Shown: positions 8,988 to 18,808, numbered from the stretch's first letter. The stretch is DNA of 64,000 nt from Vibrio diazotrophicus (GCF_038452265.1 NZ_CP151842.1:992001-1056000); one strand, 5' to 3'. A program made the numbers and translations. The notes: generated from the sequence alone by a model not told the origin.

Positions 8988-9983
8988 TTACTTAGAGATG
9001 TGAGCGATTAGGTCTAGAACTTTGTTTGAGTAACCGATTTCGTTGTCGTACCAAGATACAACTTTAACGAATTTGTCAGTTAGAGCGATACCAGCTTTAG
9101 CATCGAATACTGAAGTGCATTTTTCGCCGATGAAGTCTTGAGATACTACTGCGTCTTCAGTGTAACCAAGAACGCCAGCCATTTCGCCTTCAGAAGCTTC
9201 TTTCATCGCTTTACAGATTTCTTCGTAAGAAGCAGCGTTTTTCAGGTTAACAGTCAAGTCAACAACAGAAACGTTAGCAGTTGGTACGCGGAAAGCCATA
9301 CCAGTTAGAAGACCTTTAACTGCTGGAAGTACAACGCCTACTGCTTTAGCAGCACCAGTTGAAGATGGGATGATGTTTTGAGAAGCACCACGACCACCGC
9401 GCCAGTCTTTAGCAGAAGGACCGTCTACAGTTTTTTGAGTTGCTGTAGTAGCGTGAACTGTAGTCATAAGACCAGATTCGATACCGAACTTGTCGTTAAG
9501 AACTTTAGCGATAGGCGCTAGACAGTTAGTAGTACAAGAAGCGTTAGAAACGATGTCTTGACCTGCGTAAGTGTCGAAGTTTACGCCGTTAACGAACATT
9601 GGAGTTGCGTCTTTAGAAGGGCCAGTCATAACAACTTTCTTCGCACCAGCAGTGATGTGCTTACGTGCAGTAGCGTCGTCAAGGAATAGACCAGTTGCTT
9701 CAGCAACAACGTCAACACCGATTGCATCCCATTTTAGATCTTCTGGGTTGCGTTCTGCAGTAACACGTACAGTCTTACCGTTTACGATTAGGTTACCACC
9801 TTCAACTTCAACAGTGCCGTTGAAACGACCGTGAGTTGAGTCATACTTAAGCATGTAAGCCATGTAATCTACGTCGATTAGGTCGTTGATACCAACAACT
9901 TCGATGTCATTACGTTCTTGTGCTGCACGGAATACGAAACGGCCAATACGGCCAAAACCGTTAATACCTACTTTGATAGTCAT
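8988..9983 (-). CDS. gapA: Glyceraldehyde-3-phosphate dehydrogenase A
   Basis: The glycolytic enzyme that oxidises glyceraldehyde-3-phosphate with NAD+ and phosphate. The 331-aa product begins MTIKVGINGFGRIGR (NAD-binding loop) and has the catalytic cysteine in SNASCTTNCLAP near residue 150. Length equals E. coli GapA. The longer upstream frame is the untranslated leader. Codon choice is noticeably restricted compared with neighbours, as expected of a very highly expressed gene. It is divergent from msrB across a 336-bp intergenic region. Confidence 0.97.
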   Translation of the reverse strand: MTIKVGINGFGRIGRFVFRAAQERNDIEVVGINDLIDVDYMAYMLKYDSTHGRFNGTVEVEGGNLIVNGKTVRVTAERNPEDLKWDAIGVDVVAEATGLFLDDATARKHITAGAKKVVMTGPSKDATPMFVNGVNFDTYAGQDIVSNASCTTNCLAPIAKVLNDKFGIESGLMTTVHATTATQKTVDGPSAKDWRGGRGASQNIIPSSTGAAKAVGVVLPAVKGLLTGMAFRVPTANVSVVDLTVNLKNAASYEEICKAMKEASEGEMAGVLGYTEDAVVSQDFIGEKCTSVFDAKAGIALTDKFVKVVSWYDNEIGYSNKVLDLIAHISK

Positions 9984-10319
9984 TATAGTTGCTCCACAAC
10001 TTAATTTCTGATTAAAGATAACTGGTAGTAAAATTACAAAATCCAGTAAACATCTGCAACAGATAATCCGACTTAACTTGTTTAAAGTCAAAAAAAACTG
10101 TCGCTTTTTTTCACAATCACTTACAACTGATTAGTTTTTAGACGTGCTACTGCTTTTCATCCCTACCAATTGACGTAAAATAATCAAGATACGAGGTTAT
10201 TGATGCTCAAATAACCCGCAATACTACGGTGAAAAAGTATGTGCTACAAAATCATAGGTACGCAAGTTTTTAGCGAAAAAAGTCAAAAATAATTATTACA
10301 AAAAAGGAGAAGTCAAAGC
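9984..10319. promoter_or_regulatory. Divergent gapA / msrB intergenic region
   Basis: About 336 bp with no gene. It must hold the promoters of gapA (leftward) and msrB (rightward). GTGGAG precedes the gapA ATG and AAAGGAGAAG precedes the msrB GTG as ribosome binding sites. A/T-rich tracts around 10090-10115 and 10265-10300 would suit promoter elements, but I do not see a convincing -35/-10 pair and propose no operator. Confidence 0.5.
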
Positions 10320-10724
10320 GTGGTTGATAAAGCCCAAAATCTTGAGAAGCCTGACGAATACTGGAAAGACCAGTTATCGGAAGAGGAATATTACGTTTGT
10401 CGCCAGAGAGGAACTGAAGCGCCTTTCTCTGGCAAGCTACTGCATAACAAACTAACTGGCGATTACCATTGTACTTGCTGCAATGCGCTTTTGTTTAGTT
10501 CTGAAAACAAATACGACTCTGGTTGTGGGTGGCCAAGTTTTGATGCGCCTATTAATGATCAGGCCATCCGTTATTTAGAAGATCTAAGTCACGGAATGAT
10601 AAGAACTGAGATTCGTTGTGCTGCTTGTGACAGCCATTTAGGTCATGTATTTCCTGATGGTCCACAGACTACAGGTGAACGATTTTGTGTTAACTCGGTG
10701 TCGTTAATTTTCAACAAAAAGTGA
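10320..10724 (+). CDS. msrB: Peptide-methionine (R)-S-oxide reductase
   Basis: MsrB repairs oxidised methionine (the R-sulfoxide) in proteins. The 134-aa product carries the structural zinc ligands as CTCC and CAAC, the motif GCGWPSF, and the catalytic cysteine in RFCVNSVSL near the C-terminus. The start codon is GTG at 10320, supported by AAAAAGGAGA nine bases upstream and by the family length (about 137 aa). It is a single gene ended by a strong hairpin. Confidence 0.95.
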   Translation: MVDKAQNLEKPDEYWKDQLSEEEYYVCRQRGTEAPFSGKLLHNKLTGDYHCTCCNALLFSSENKYDSGCGWPSFDAPINDQAIRYLEDLSHGMIRTEIRCAACDSHLGHVFPDGPQTTGERFCVNSVSLIFNKK

Positions 10725-10754
10725 AAAAGTTGGTGGTAGAACACCAACTTTTGT
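10725..10754 (+). terminator. Terminator after msrB
   Basis: An 11-bp perfect stem, AAAAGTTGGTG (10725-10735) with CACCAACTTTT (10742-10752), has a 6-base loop and a short T-run. It separates msrB from the convergent lipoprotein gene. Confidence 0.85.
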
Positions 10755-10766
10755 TTGATAGCAACA

Positions 10767-11588
10767 TTATTTCAAAGAGTTAGGGACGATGCTTTTTCGG
10801 TATTGTCCCTCTTTGATCGACTTAACAACCGTTTCTGCAATATCGTCAAGCTTCTCAAATTTCTCTTCATCAAAGCCATACATCAATGCAAGTTCAGACT
10901 CGCTGGCTATAGGTACATCATATTCCTTGCCGACCATAGCCCAAACATAGGCATGTTCTTTATCACCAGAAGCATGATAGTTGCTCGCCAGTGATTTAAG
11001 GATCTCGGTGTTGATATTGTCTGGCTTGCTTAACTCTAAAGCGTGATTAAGTAAGATGATGGTTTTTTCACGGTCTCGCGAGGTATAGAAGGTGGCTAAT
11101 GCGTACTGTAACTCCGCGGTTTCTAGCTCAGGCTTGCCTTCCAACTGTAAAAACTCACGGCGAGCTTTATGGTCACCCTCTTGGCTCCATAAAAAATAAA
11201 GAGACTCTGGTGTGCGTTGGTTACGAAGTTCGGTCGCGATACGCTTTAAATCTTCACCTGCATTCACCAGTGCATTGACTCGTCTTTGCTTGAGATCTGC
11301 TTGGTCAATCGCCTGAATTTGAGACGCGAGCTCTAAACATTTTCGGTAAGCACTGGTTAGATTGTACTCTTCAATTTTGTTTACTGGAGTCGGGTCTTTA
11401 AGTACTTCGAAGCGATGCCAGATCAGGTCAGTTCTGGGGATACGGCATTGTCCGTCATTAACATTTAGTCTTTCACACTGCAGTGCTGGGTTGTCTGCAC
11501 AAAGTTTATCGGTGTTCTTTTTATTTTCTAAACACCCTGATAGAGCCAAAGGCAGTGATAAAACGAGAATGGCTTTTATTGTGTTCAT
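10767..11588 (-). CDS. DUF2989-type lipoprotein
   Basis: A 273-aa exported lipoprotein. The signal peptide ends in the lipobox LSGC (Cys at about residue 19). The body is helical with features of tetratricopeptide-like repeats (for example ELQYALATFYTSRDREKTIILLNHALELS), suggesting protein-protein contacts in the envelope. I assign it to the DUF2989 family from the overall pattern, which is a recollection rather than a search result. The residue after the lipobox Cys is Leu, not Asp, so outer-membrane sorting is likely. Monocistronic and convergent with msrB. Confidence 0.75.
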   Translation of the reverse strand: MNTIKAILVLSLPLALSGCLENKKNTDKLCADNPALQCERLNVNDGQCRIPRTDLIWHRFEVLKDPTPVNKIEEYNLTSAYRKCLELASQIQAIDQADLKQRRVNALVNAGEDLKRIATELRNQRTPESLYFLWSQEGDHKARREFLQLEGKPELETAELQYALATFYTSRDREKTIILLNHALELSKPDNINTEILKSLASNYHASGDKEHAYVWAMVGKEYDVPIASESELALMYGFDEEKFEKLDDIAETVVKSIKEGQYRKSIVPNSLK

Positions 11589-11780
11589 ATTTTGGCCTGT
11601 TGACCTTATTTATAGAGATTCTTTTTTTTAACGGATTGAACTGAATAAATGCAGGAGCTATGCCACATCATGTTAGAAAAATGTTTAGCTTGTGATCCGA
11701 TACACTTATTTATTTAGCTTGTCTTGACTCAATATGCCAGCAAGTTATTTTGGCGCAAATCGTTAAATTAGGAATGCACC

Positions 11781-12065
11781 ATGGACGCAAATCAACTTGT
11801 TGCTGCTATCACACCGGAAGCTTATGAGCGCTTATTGTTTGCTGTTGAAACGGGTAAGTGGCCTGAAGGTACTTCACTTTCTCCAGAGCAGCGAGATTCT
11901 TGTATGCAAGCTGTGATGTTGTACCAATCAAAGCACAATAACAACGCTGACCATATGAGCATTGGCGTTGGTGGCGAGATGATCTTTAAATCAAAAGCAG
12001 AATTAAAAAAACGTTTTCAAGATAATCAAGAAGATATCGTACGTATTAATCCTAATCACGAGTAG
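11781..12065 (+). CDS. yeaC: YeaC/DUF1315 family protein
   Basis: A small 94-aa cytoplasmic protein matching the YeaC (DUF1315) family: it starts with the helical ITPEAYERLLFAVETGKWP block and contains the conserved MLYQSKH and KKRFQ stretches. The function is not known. In enterobacteria yeaC lies near msrB, and the two are separated here only by the lipoprotein gene, so local order is partly conserved. A hairpin terminator follows directly. Confidence 0.88.
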   Translation: MDANQLVAAITPEAYERLLFAVETGKWPEGTSLSPEQRDSCMQAVMLYQSKHNNNADHMSIGVGGEMIFKSKAELKKRFQDNQEDIVRINPNHE

Positions 12066-12083
12066 TGGTTTGGGTCGGAAAAA

Positions 12084-12116
12084 GAAAACCCCGTATGTGA
12101 ATACGGGGTTTTCTTA
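12084..12116. terminator. Terminator between yeaC and ansA
   Basis: GAAAACCCCGTAT (12084-12096) pairs perfectly with ATACGGGGTTTTC (12101-12113) around a 4-base GTGA loop. Both strands end in T-rich sequence, so it serves yeaC and the convergent ansA. Confidence 0.85.
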
Positions 12117-12155
12117 CTTTATGAGGGTGTTCTTTTAAGCTTAAGCCGCTGTAAT

Positions 12156-13169
12156 TTACAGAGACATTTCGCCACGCAGCACTTGCTGCATCTTTTGCTT
12201 CACTTCTTCGTAAGAGAGATTTTGGCTCAATAAGTAGTGAAGTTTTGCCAACGCCGCCTCAGGCGTCATATCGTAACCACTGATAACACCTGCATCAGCA
12301 AGTGCACAGCCCGTTGCGTAGCCGCCCATGTTGACTTTGCCTGCTAAACATTGGGTTAGGTTTACGACAATAACGCCACGTTCTGAGGCATCTTTTAGCT
12401 GTGCCAGTAGTTCTGGGTTTTGAGGTGCGTTACCAACTCCAAAAGTGAGCAGAATCATCGCATTCACGGGTTGCAACAAGGTGTTGCGAATGACCTCGTG
12501 AGAGATGCCCGGGTACATGGTGATTACACCGATAGGTTGCGGTGTAATGTGATGTACGCGGAACTTGCCTTCAGGCACCTGACCAATTTGCACGCCGTTG
12601 CTGACATGAATATTGATACCCGCTTCAAGCAGTGGCGGAATGTTTGGTGAAGTAAACGCGTTGAAACCATCTGCATGAGATTTAGTGCTGCGGTTACCGC
12701 GCATCAAGTGATTGTTGAAGAACAGAGTGACTTCATTAATCGGGTAGTTTGCTGCGATGTGCAATGCATTCAGCAAGTTAGCCTGACCATCCGAGCGTAG
12801 TTCTGCCAATGGGATTTGTGAGCCTGTCACAATGACCGGTTTACCTAAGTTCTCCAGCATGAACGACAATGCGGAGGCGGTATAAGCCATAGTGTCAGTG
12901 CCATGCAGAATAACGAAACCATCGTATTTGTCGTAGTTGTCTGCGATATCATCAGCGATTTTTTGCCAGTCTTCTGGCGTCATATCTGAAGAGTCAATCA
13001 GTGGTTCGTACTCATGAACCGTAAACTCGGGCATTTCGTCACGATGGAACTCTGGCATATTTGCCAATTGCTTTTCCATAAATCCAGCAACAGGAACGTA
13101 TCCGTGTGAGGATTTCTTCATGCCGATAGTGCCGCCAGTGTAGGCGATATAGATATGTTTTCTTGCCAT
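12156..13169 (-). CDS. ansA: L-asparaginase I (cytoplasmic)
   Basis: Hydrolyses L-asparagine to aspartate and ammonia in the cytoplasm. The 337-aa product has both catalytic threonine motifs: YTGGTIGM near the N-terminus and HGTDTMAYT near residue 90. There is no signal peptide, which separates it from the periplasmic type II enzyme. Length matches E. coli AnsA (338 aa). It lies 120 bp downstream of sppA on the same strand, as in E. coli, but a clear sppA terminator between them suggests separate main transcripts. Confidence 0.94.
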   Translation of the reverse strand: MARKHIYIAYTGGTIGMKKSSHGYVPVAGFMEKQLANMPEFHRDEMPEFTVHEYEPLIDSSDMTPEDWQKIADDIADNYDKYDGFVILHGTDTMAYTASALSFMLENLGKPVIVTGSQIPLAELRSDGQANLLNALHIAANYPINEVTLFFNNHLMRGNRSTKSHADGFNAFTSPNIPPLLEAGINIHVSNGVQIGQVPEGKFRVHHITPQPIGVITMYPGISHEVIRNTLLQPVNAMILLTFGVGNAPQNPELLAQLKDASERGVIVVNLTQCLAGKVNMGGYATGCALADAGVISGYDMTPEAALAKLHYLLSQNLSYEEVKQKMQQVLRGEMSL

Positions 13170-13230
13170 GATTACAACTACTAAAGGTGGTGGTAAATAG
13201 TGTGGCGATTATAACGAAAACGATTGTAAT

Positions 13231-13260
13231 AAAAAGGGGCGCTGTGTATTTAGCGCCCCC
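13231..13260 (-). terminator. Terminator after sppA
   Basis: GGGGCGCT (13236-13243) pairs with AGCGCCCC (13252-13259); on the minus strand the stem is followed by TTTTTA. It ends the sppA transcript before ansA. Confidence 0.8.
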
Positions 13261-13289
13261 TAAACGGAAATTTCGTGCTGCTAGTCTGA

Positions 13290-15137
13290 CTATTGTACTT
13301 GGCAGGGCAGACAGAATGCGTATTGTCCTTTTGGATCGTTAAAACCGCTTAGCAGGTTCGCATCGTTAATTAACTGACTTGCTGCCGGTTGAAACGCTGC
13401 TGGAACCATACTGGAAACATCCAAACCGAGACTTGCTTTGATCTGTCCAAAGAGATCTTGCAGGATTTGCTGCGCCGGACTTAGCGGATCGGACACCCAG
13501 AACAGGTTGTAGTCTTCAACTTTGGCCAGTTCAGCCGCGAGCTTAACGGCGTCATCAAAGTCACCCAATTTATCGATCAAACCTAATTTCTGCGCATCTT
13601 GGGCTGTCCAGACTCGACCTTGAGCTACCTGATCAACCTGTTCAACTGACATACCTCTGCTTTCACCCACTAGCGAAATGAAACGGTGGTAACCATGTTC
13701 AATGCCCATTTGCAGCGCTTTTTGCGCCCCTTCGTTAAGGCCAGTAGTGATACCAATACCTGAGAATGGTGAAGTACCAACACCATCGGTAGAAATGCCA
13801 AGCTTGTTAAGACCTTTTTCAAAAGTCGTAATGACGCTAAAGATACCGATTGAACCGGTGAGGGTTGTTGGCTGAGCAACGATTTTATCTGCACTCATTG
13901 AAATCCAGTAACCGCCGGAAGCCGCTAGGCTCGACATTGAAACAACCACAGGTTTACCTGCTGCTTTTAACGCATCAATTTCGTTACGAATCACTTCGGA
14001 AGCAAATGCGCTGCCCCCTGGGCTGTCTACTCGTAAAACCACCGCTTTGACGTTGTTATCATTGCGTGCTTGGCGAAGAAGAGCCGCTGTGCTGTCACCG
14101 CCGATGCTACCGCGAGGTTGAGAACCATCCATAATTGTGCCGCTGGCAACCACAATAGCGATATCATCGTTGGTTGCACTCATTTGAGGCGTTACCGTTT
14201 GTGCATAGTCGTAATAACTCACAGCGTTGTAGCTGTCTTTACCATCACTGCCAAAGGTTTTAGCAAGCTCAAGGCGAATTTGCTGACGAGTTGCCAATTC
14301 ATCAACGAGGCCAATGTTCAGTGATAACTGAGCTAAGTCTCCCGATGTTTGTTCAAGAAGAGCAAGAAACTCATCCATGTTTGGCGTTAATGCGTCAGCA
14401 TCAATGCCTCTGTTGGTGGCAACGTCATCGATGTAAGCTCCCCATAACTGAGTTAACCAACGGGAAGCCGATTCACGTGCCGCATCTGACATGTCGTCAC
14501 GGATGAAGGGTTCAATGGCAGACTTATAGGTTCCGACTCTGAATACGTGAGTGTTGACGTCGAGCTTCTCTAGAAGGGTTTTGTAATACATGTTGTAAGC
14601 ACTGTAGCCATGTAACAGAACCGCGCCATCAGGAGCCATAAACACTTTATCGGCGTAACTTGCCAAGTAATATTGGCTTTGGTTGTACATGTCGCTCAGA
14701 GCAAAAACTGGCTTGCCAGAAGCTTTGAATTCATTAATGGCTTTCGCGATATAGCGCAATTTGGTTAGGTTGGTTTCTGGCATATTACGCAGTGCCAAAA
14801 CCAAACCCGTAATCTTGTCGTCGTCTTTAGCGTGACGAAGTGTTTCGACAATATCGAAGAGCACGTTTTCTTTTGGCAGATCTTTGCCTAACACTGAGCC
14901 CGTTACTGAATCCATCGGGCTTAAATAACTGCTTTGCTCAACGATGGGGCCAGATAGGTTGAGCACTAAGGCAGATTTTTTCTCAACCACAGGTGCTGGG
15001 GTCTCATAAGCGTAAAGGAAATACACTAACGCGATACTGAGTAGGAAAATGAGGTTGGTAAGAGCGATACGAATGAAAGTGATTAGTTTCCAAATCCCTT
15101 TAAAAAGCAGCCCAATAAATCGGAATATTGTTTTCAT
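13290..15137 (-). CDS. sppA: Signal peptide peptidase SppA, 67K type
   Basis: An inner-membrane serine protease that degrades cleaved signal peptides. The 615-aa protein has an N-terminal membrane helix (about 20-45) and tandem SppA domains. The catalytic lysine is in FRVGTYKSAIEPF in the first half and the catalytic serine in SSLAASGGYW in the second half, the Ser-Lys dyad arrangement of the long bacterial form. I start at MKTIFRFIG, preceded by CTGGAGACACA; E. coli SppA is 618 aa. Divergent from fadH. Confidence 0.95.
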   Translation of the reverse strand: MKTIFRFIGLLFKGIWKLITFIRIALTNLIFLLSIALVYFLYAYETPAPVVEKKSALVLNLSGPIVEQSSYLSPMDSVTGSVLGKDLPKENVLFDIVETLRHAKDDDKITGLVLALRNMPETNLTKLRYIAKAINEFKASGKPVFALSDMYNQSQYYLASYADKVFMAPDGAVLLHGYSAYNMYYKTLLEKLDVNTHVFRVGTYKSAIEPFIRDDMSDAARESASRWLTQLWGAYIDDVATNRGIDADALTPNMDEFLALLEQTSGDLAQLSLNIGLVDELATRQQIRLELAKTFGSDGKDSYNAVSYYDYAQTVTPQMSATNDDIAIVVASGTIMDGSQPRGSIGGDSTAALLRQARNDNNVKAVVLRVDSPGGSAFASEVIRNEIDALKAAGKPVVVSMSSLAASGGYWISMSADKIVAQPTTLTGSIGIFSVITTFEKGLNKLGISTDGVGTSPFSGIGITTGLNEGAQKALQMGIEHGYHRFISLVGESRGMSVEQVDQVAQGRVWTAQDAQKLGLIDKLGDFDDAVKLAAELAKVEDYNLFWVSDPLSPAQQILQDLFGQIKASLGLDVSSMVPAAFQPAASQLINDANLLSGFNDPKGQYAFCLPCQVQ

Positions 15138-15344
15138 TGTGTCTCCAGCAATGCCATCGAAATGCTTGTTAATATCACCAAAACAACACCTTGGAATATT
15201 AATTAAGTTGCATCGTACGTGATCTAGTATACGCAAACAACCGCAAGATTGATCGGTGTTACAAAAATGTAAACACTTGTTTGATTTTTGTGTGAGTGAG
15301 GAATAGTGTGGTCGGAAAACAATAACGATAAAGGTTAACTCTCC

Positions 15345-17348
15345 ATGTACCCAAATCTGCTACAGCCATTGGATTTAGGATTTACTCAGTTAAAAAACCG
15401 AGTTTTGATGGGTTCAATGCACACTGGTTTAGAAGACGAAAAAGAAGGTTTACATAAGCTTGCCGCATTTTATGAAGAACGAGCAAAAGGTGGTGTAGGC
15501 CTGATTGTTACGGGTGGATACTCGCCAAATCTTCGCGGACGCTTACATCCTTTTGGTGCCGAGTTTAGTAGTGTGAAACATGCTAAAGCGCATAAAGTGG
15601 TGACTGAGGCGGTACATCAACATGGTAGTAAAATTGCGCTGCAACTTCTTCATGCTGGCCGTTATGCCATGCATCCTTTCTCACAGAGCGCATCTGCGAT
15701 TAAATCTCCAATCAGTAAGTTTGTTCCTAGCGAAATGACTCCGCGTCAGATCCGAAAAACCATTCAAGCCTTTGCCAATAGTGCTGAGTTGGCTCAACTC
15801 GCAGGGTACGACGGCGTTGAAGTGATGGGGTCTGAAGGCTACTTGCTAAACCAGTTTATTTGTAAACGCACGAATATGCGTTATGACGACTGGGGTGGTA
15901 GTTATCTCAATCGAATCCGTTTCCCGCTTGAAGTGGTGAGAGCCATTCGTGAAGCGGTGGGTGAAGAGTTCATCATCATCTTCCGCTTGTCGATGCTGGA
16001 TTTGGTTGAGCAAGGCAGTACATTTGAAGAAGTGTTGATGCTGGCTAAAGAGCTCGAAAAGGCAGGCGTGACAATCATCAATACGGGGATTGGCTGGCAT
16101 GAAGCTCGGATCCCAACCATAGTGACGCAAGTTCCTCGCGCAGCATTCAGTTGGGTAACGGAGAAGATCAAACCTCATTTGTCGATTCCAGTGATTACCT
16201 GTAACCGTATCAATACTCCGGAAGAAGCGGAGAGCATTATCTCTTCAGGCAAAGCGGATATGGTTTCGATGGCTCGTCCATTCTTGGCAGACCCAGAATT
16301 TGTCAATAAGGCAGAGCAAGGTCGAGCAGCGTTTATCAATACTTGTATTGGCTGCAACCAAGCCTGTCTGGATAACGTGTTTAAAGGTAAACGTGCATCG
16401 TGCATGGTTAACCCGCGCGCCTGTTACGAAACAGAGATTGTGGTTCAACCTGCAAGCGTTAAGAAGACTGTGGCGGTGATTGGTGCAGGTCCAGCGGGGC
16501 TGGCTTGTGCAACGACGTTGGCTGAGCGTGGGCATGATGTTGACCTGTTTGAAAGAAACGATCGCATTGGCGGTCAGTTCAGATTAGCGATGCAGATCCC
16601 GGGCAAAGAAGAGTTTCGTGAGACGATTCGTTACTTCGCCAACCGTATTGATGAAACAGGCGTGCGTTTGCATTTAAGAACCGAAGCTGATTTCTCTATG
16701 CTGTCGGAGTATGACGAAGTGGTAATGGCATCGGGTGTTGAACCGCGTAAAGTCGACATTGCTGGCTTGGAAAACAGCGAAAAAGTGGTGGATTACCAAA
16801 CGCTGATTCGCGAAAAGACACCGGTAGGCAATAAAGTCGCTATCGTCGGCGCTGGTGGTATTGGTGTCGATGTTGCAAGCATGATTACTGAGCCGTCTGA
16901 CCATGATTTGGATGACTGGTTACATGAATGGGGCATAGACAAAGAGATTGCTTACCCTGGAGGTTTGTATCCTTATCCAGATTCACGCAGCGAAACTGAG
17001 GTGTGGTTACTGCAACGCCGCAAAGGCAGCGTCGGTAAAGGGCCGGGCAAAACAACAGGCTGGGTTCATAAACGGACCTTAGAGAAGCGCGGTGTACATA
17101 TGATTGGTGGCGTTCAATATCAAGGTATTGATAGCCAAGGTTTTCATATCGGTGTCGATGGTGAATCAAAGATTCTGGATGTAGATAAAGTGATTATTTG
17201 TGCAGGGCAGGTTTCTGTTCGACCATTTGAAGATAAATGGCCTGAATTGTCCGGTAAGCTCCATGTCATTGGTGGTGCTGAACTTGCGGGAGAACTGGAC
17301 GCGGTACGTGCGATTCGCCAAGGAGTGAAACTGGCGGTGTCTATTTAA
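15345..17348 (+). CDS. fadH: 2,4-dienoyl-CoA reductase (NADPH)
   Basis: Needed for beta-oxidation of unsaturated fatty acids with double bonds at even positions. The 667-aa protein has an N-terminal old-yellow-enzyme barrel that binds FMN, four cysteines for a 4Fe-4S cluster (CIGCNQAC...CMVNPRAC, about 336-360), and C-terminal FAD and NADPH folds with VAVIGAGPAGLACA and VAIVGAGGIGVDVA. Length is close to E. coli FadH (672). fadD lies 6 kb away on the same strand but in a separate unit. The ATG follows GATAAAGGTTAAC. Confidence 0.95.
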   Translation: MYPNLLQPLDLGFTQLKNRVLMGSMHTGLEDEKEGLHKLAAFYEERAKGGVGLIVTGGYSPNLRGRLHPFGAEFSSVKHAKAHKVVTEAVHQHGSKIALQLLHAGRYAMHPFSQSASAIKSPISKFVPSEMTPRQIRKTIQAFANSAELAQLAGYDGVEVMGSEGYLLNQFICKRTNMRYDDWGGSYLNRIRFPLEVVRAIREAVGEEFIIIFRLSMLDLVEQGSTFEEVLMLAKELEKAGVTIINTGIGWHEARIPTIVTQVPRAAFSWVTEKIKPHLSIPVITCNRINTPEEAESIISSGKADMVSMARPFLADPEFVNKAEQGRAAFINTCIGCNQACLDNVFKGKRASCMVNPRACYETEIVVQPASVKKTVAVIGAGPAGLACATTLAERGHDVDLFERNDRIGGQFRLAMQIPGKEEFRETIRYFANRIDETGVRLHLRTEADFSMLSEYDEVVMASGVEPRKVDIAGLENSEKVVDYQTLIREKTPVGNKVAIVGAGGIGVDVASMITEPSDHDLDDWLHEWGIDKEIAYPGGLYPYPDSRSETEVWLLQRRKGSVGKGPGKTTGWVHKRTLEKRGVHMIGGVQYQGIDSQGFHIGVDGESKILDVDKVIICAGQVSVRPFEDKWPELSGKLHVIGGAELAGELDAVRAIRQGVKLAVSI

Positions 17349-17367
17349 TCGCTGGTTATCACTAAAG

Positions 17368-17398
17368 AAAATGGCGCTGATTCAGCGCCATTTTTTAT
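17368..17398. terminator. Terminator between fadH and purU
   Basis: AAAATGGCGCTGA (17368-17380) pairs with TCAGCGCCATTTT (17382-17394), then TTTATTC. It works for fadH and, with the A-run on the left, also for the convergent purU. Confidence 0.85.
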
Positions 17399-17408
17399 TC
17401 TCATAAAC

Positions 17409-18242
17409 TTAAAGAATCACAGTCTTGTTGCCGTAGACGAACACGTGGTCATTGATCACTTTGTTCAGAGCTTTGCTTAGAACGTTCTTCTCTACATCAC
17501 GTCCTGCCTGAGCCATATCTTGCGCACTGAAAGTATGATCCACAGGAATGACATCTTGCTTGATGATTGGACCTTCATCCAAATCGTTGGTCACAAAGTG
17601 AGCCGTTGCACCAATGATCTTCACACCACGCTCATAAGCTTGCTGGTAAGGTTTCGCACCAATAAACGCAGGTAAGAAACTGTGGTGAATGTTAATGATT
17701 TTATGGTGAAATTTCTCAACAAATCCCGGAGTTAGAACACGCATGTATTTAGCAAGAACAATATAGTCCGGTTGATATTGTTCGATCACTTCCAACATCT
17801 CCTTTTCATGCTCTTGACGGTTAAGACCTTCGTGAGACACACAGTGATAAGGGATGTCGAATCTCTCTGTTAAGGTTTGCAGTTTGTCGTAATTACCCAC
17901 CACAGCTGCGATATCTACATCTAAGCTGCCATCGTAGTTTTTCATCAAAATATCACCCAAGCAATGCGCTTCTTTGGTGACCAGTATCACAATACGCTTA
18001 CGTGATGAACCGACCAATTTGCGCTTTGCACCTTGAGGTAAAGCTTGGTCTAAGTCTGCCAATAGAGTGTGGTCATTGAAGTAGCCTTCAAGCTCGGTAC
18101 GCATGAAGAAGTGACCACTGGTATTGTCAACGAACTCATTGTTATGAATGATGTTTAGCTGATGTTTGTAACAGATGTTGGTGATTTTTGAGATAAGTCC
18201 TGGTGCATCACTGCAATGCGTTAGGAGAGTTTTCTTTTCCAT
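17409..18242 (-). CDS. purU: Formyltetrahydrofolate deformylase
   Basis: Hydrolyses 10-formyl-THF to formate and THF, balancing the one-carbon pool and feeding formate to purine synthesis. The 277-aa protein has an N-terminal ACT domain (THCSDAPGLISKIT) and a C-terminal formyltransferase-type domain with the active-site Asn, His and Asp in NIHHSFLPAF and GATAHFVTNDLDEGP. I start at MEKKTLLTHCSD, with CGGAAG about ten bases upstream; the family length is about 280 aa. It is divergent from a small conserved gene. Confidence 0.94.
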   Translation of the reverse strand: MEKKTLLTHCSDAPGLISKITNICYKHQLNIIHNNEFVDNTSGHFFMRTELEGYFNDHTLLADLDQALPQGAKRKLVGSSRKRIVILVTKEAHCLGDILMKNYDGSLDVDIAAVVGNYDKLQTLTERFDIPYHCVSHEGLNRQEHEKEMLEVIEQYQPDYIVLAKYMRVLTPGFVEKFHHKIINIHHSFLPAFIGAKPYQQAYERGVKIIGATAHFVTNDLDEGPIIKQDVIPVDHTFSAQDMAQAGRDVEKNVLSKALNKVINDHVFVYGNKTVIL

Positions 18243-18439
18243 TAAATACGACTTCCGGGCGTGCAAATTTTTCATTCTTAGAAGAAATAGATTGGCTTGA
18301 ACGGCAAACCAATTCCGAATTTGGCTTCTATAATTAATCTATTCTCCTAATGGTTTCAACTAATATAACTAGGCTCAGTGAATCCTCGGCTATTGAAAGC
18401 GTCTCCTCTGTTGGTACTTGTTTTGCGAAGGTGGTGTTT

Positions 18440-18649
18440 ATGGACAAAGAATTACTTGCACGTAAATTGTACGTTGAACGTGTTATTTCATTGATGGGTG
18501 ATCACAGTGTTGATGACGACATATTAGAGTTTATGTGGGAGAGCAAAGCGTCACCGGAAGAGGCGGCGAAGGCAATGATGCCTCAAGTTGAGCTAACCTC
18601 ACTCGAAGTGGGTTCTAAGTGGTTAAATCGCTATTTAAATAGGAAATAG
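18440..18649 (+). CDS. Small conserved hypothetical protein
   Basis: A 69-aa acidic, helical protein starting MDKELLARKLYVERV, with AAGGTGGTG upstream of its ATG. The in-frame extension to 18350 is rich in Ser and Val and not protein-like, so I exclude it. I recognise no family. It lies between purU and yoaA and is followed by a strong hairpin, so it is probably a single-gene unit. Confidence 0.6.
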   Translation: MDKELLARKLYVERVISLMGDHSVDDDILEFMWESKASPEEAAKAMMPQVELTSLEVGSKWLNRYLNRK

Positions 18650-18657
18650 TTCCGCTA

Positions 18658-18688
18658 TGTCAGGTACGGCTTAGTTTCGTACCTGACA
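18658..18688 (+). terminator. 11-bp hairpin downstream of the small ORF
   Basis: TGTCAGGTACG (18658-18668) and CGTACCTGACA (18678-18688) form a perfect 11-bp stem with a 9-base loop. Only a weak T-rich stretch follows (CAATCTGTTTT), so it could be a terminator, an mRNA-end stabiliser or a regulatory stem-loop. Confidence 0.5.
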
Positions 18689-18808
18689 CAATCTGTTTTG
18701 AATGTAAGTGCCTACCAACTCCTTCTCAAAGATCGGGGTTTAACTGCATTCGCTCCCGACCTAAAAACCTGCCATAATCGCGCCAAAGTTATTATTTTTT
18801 TGACGTGG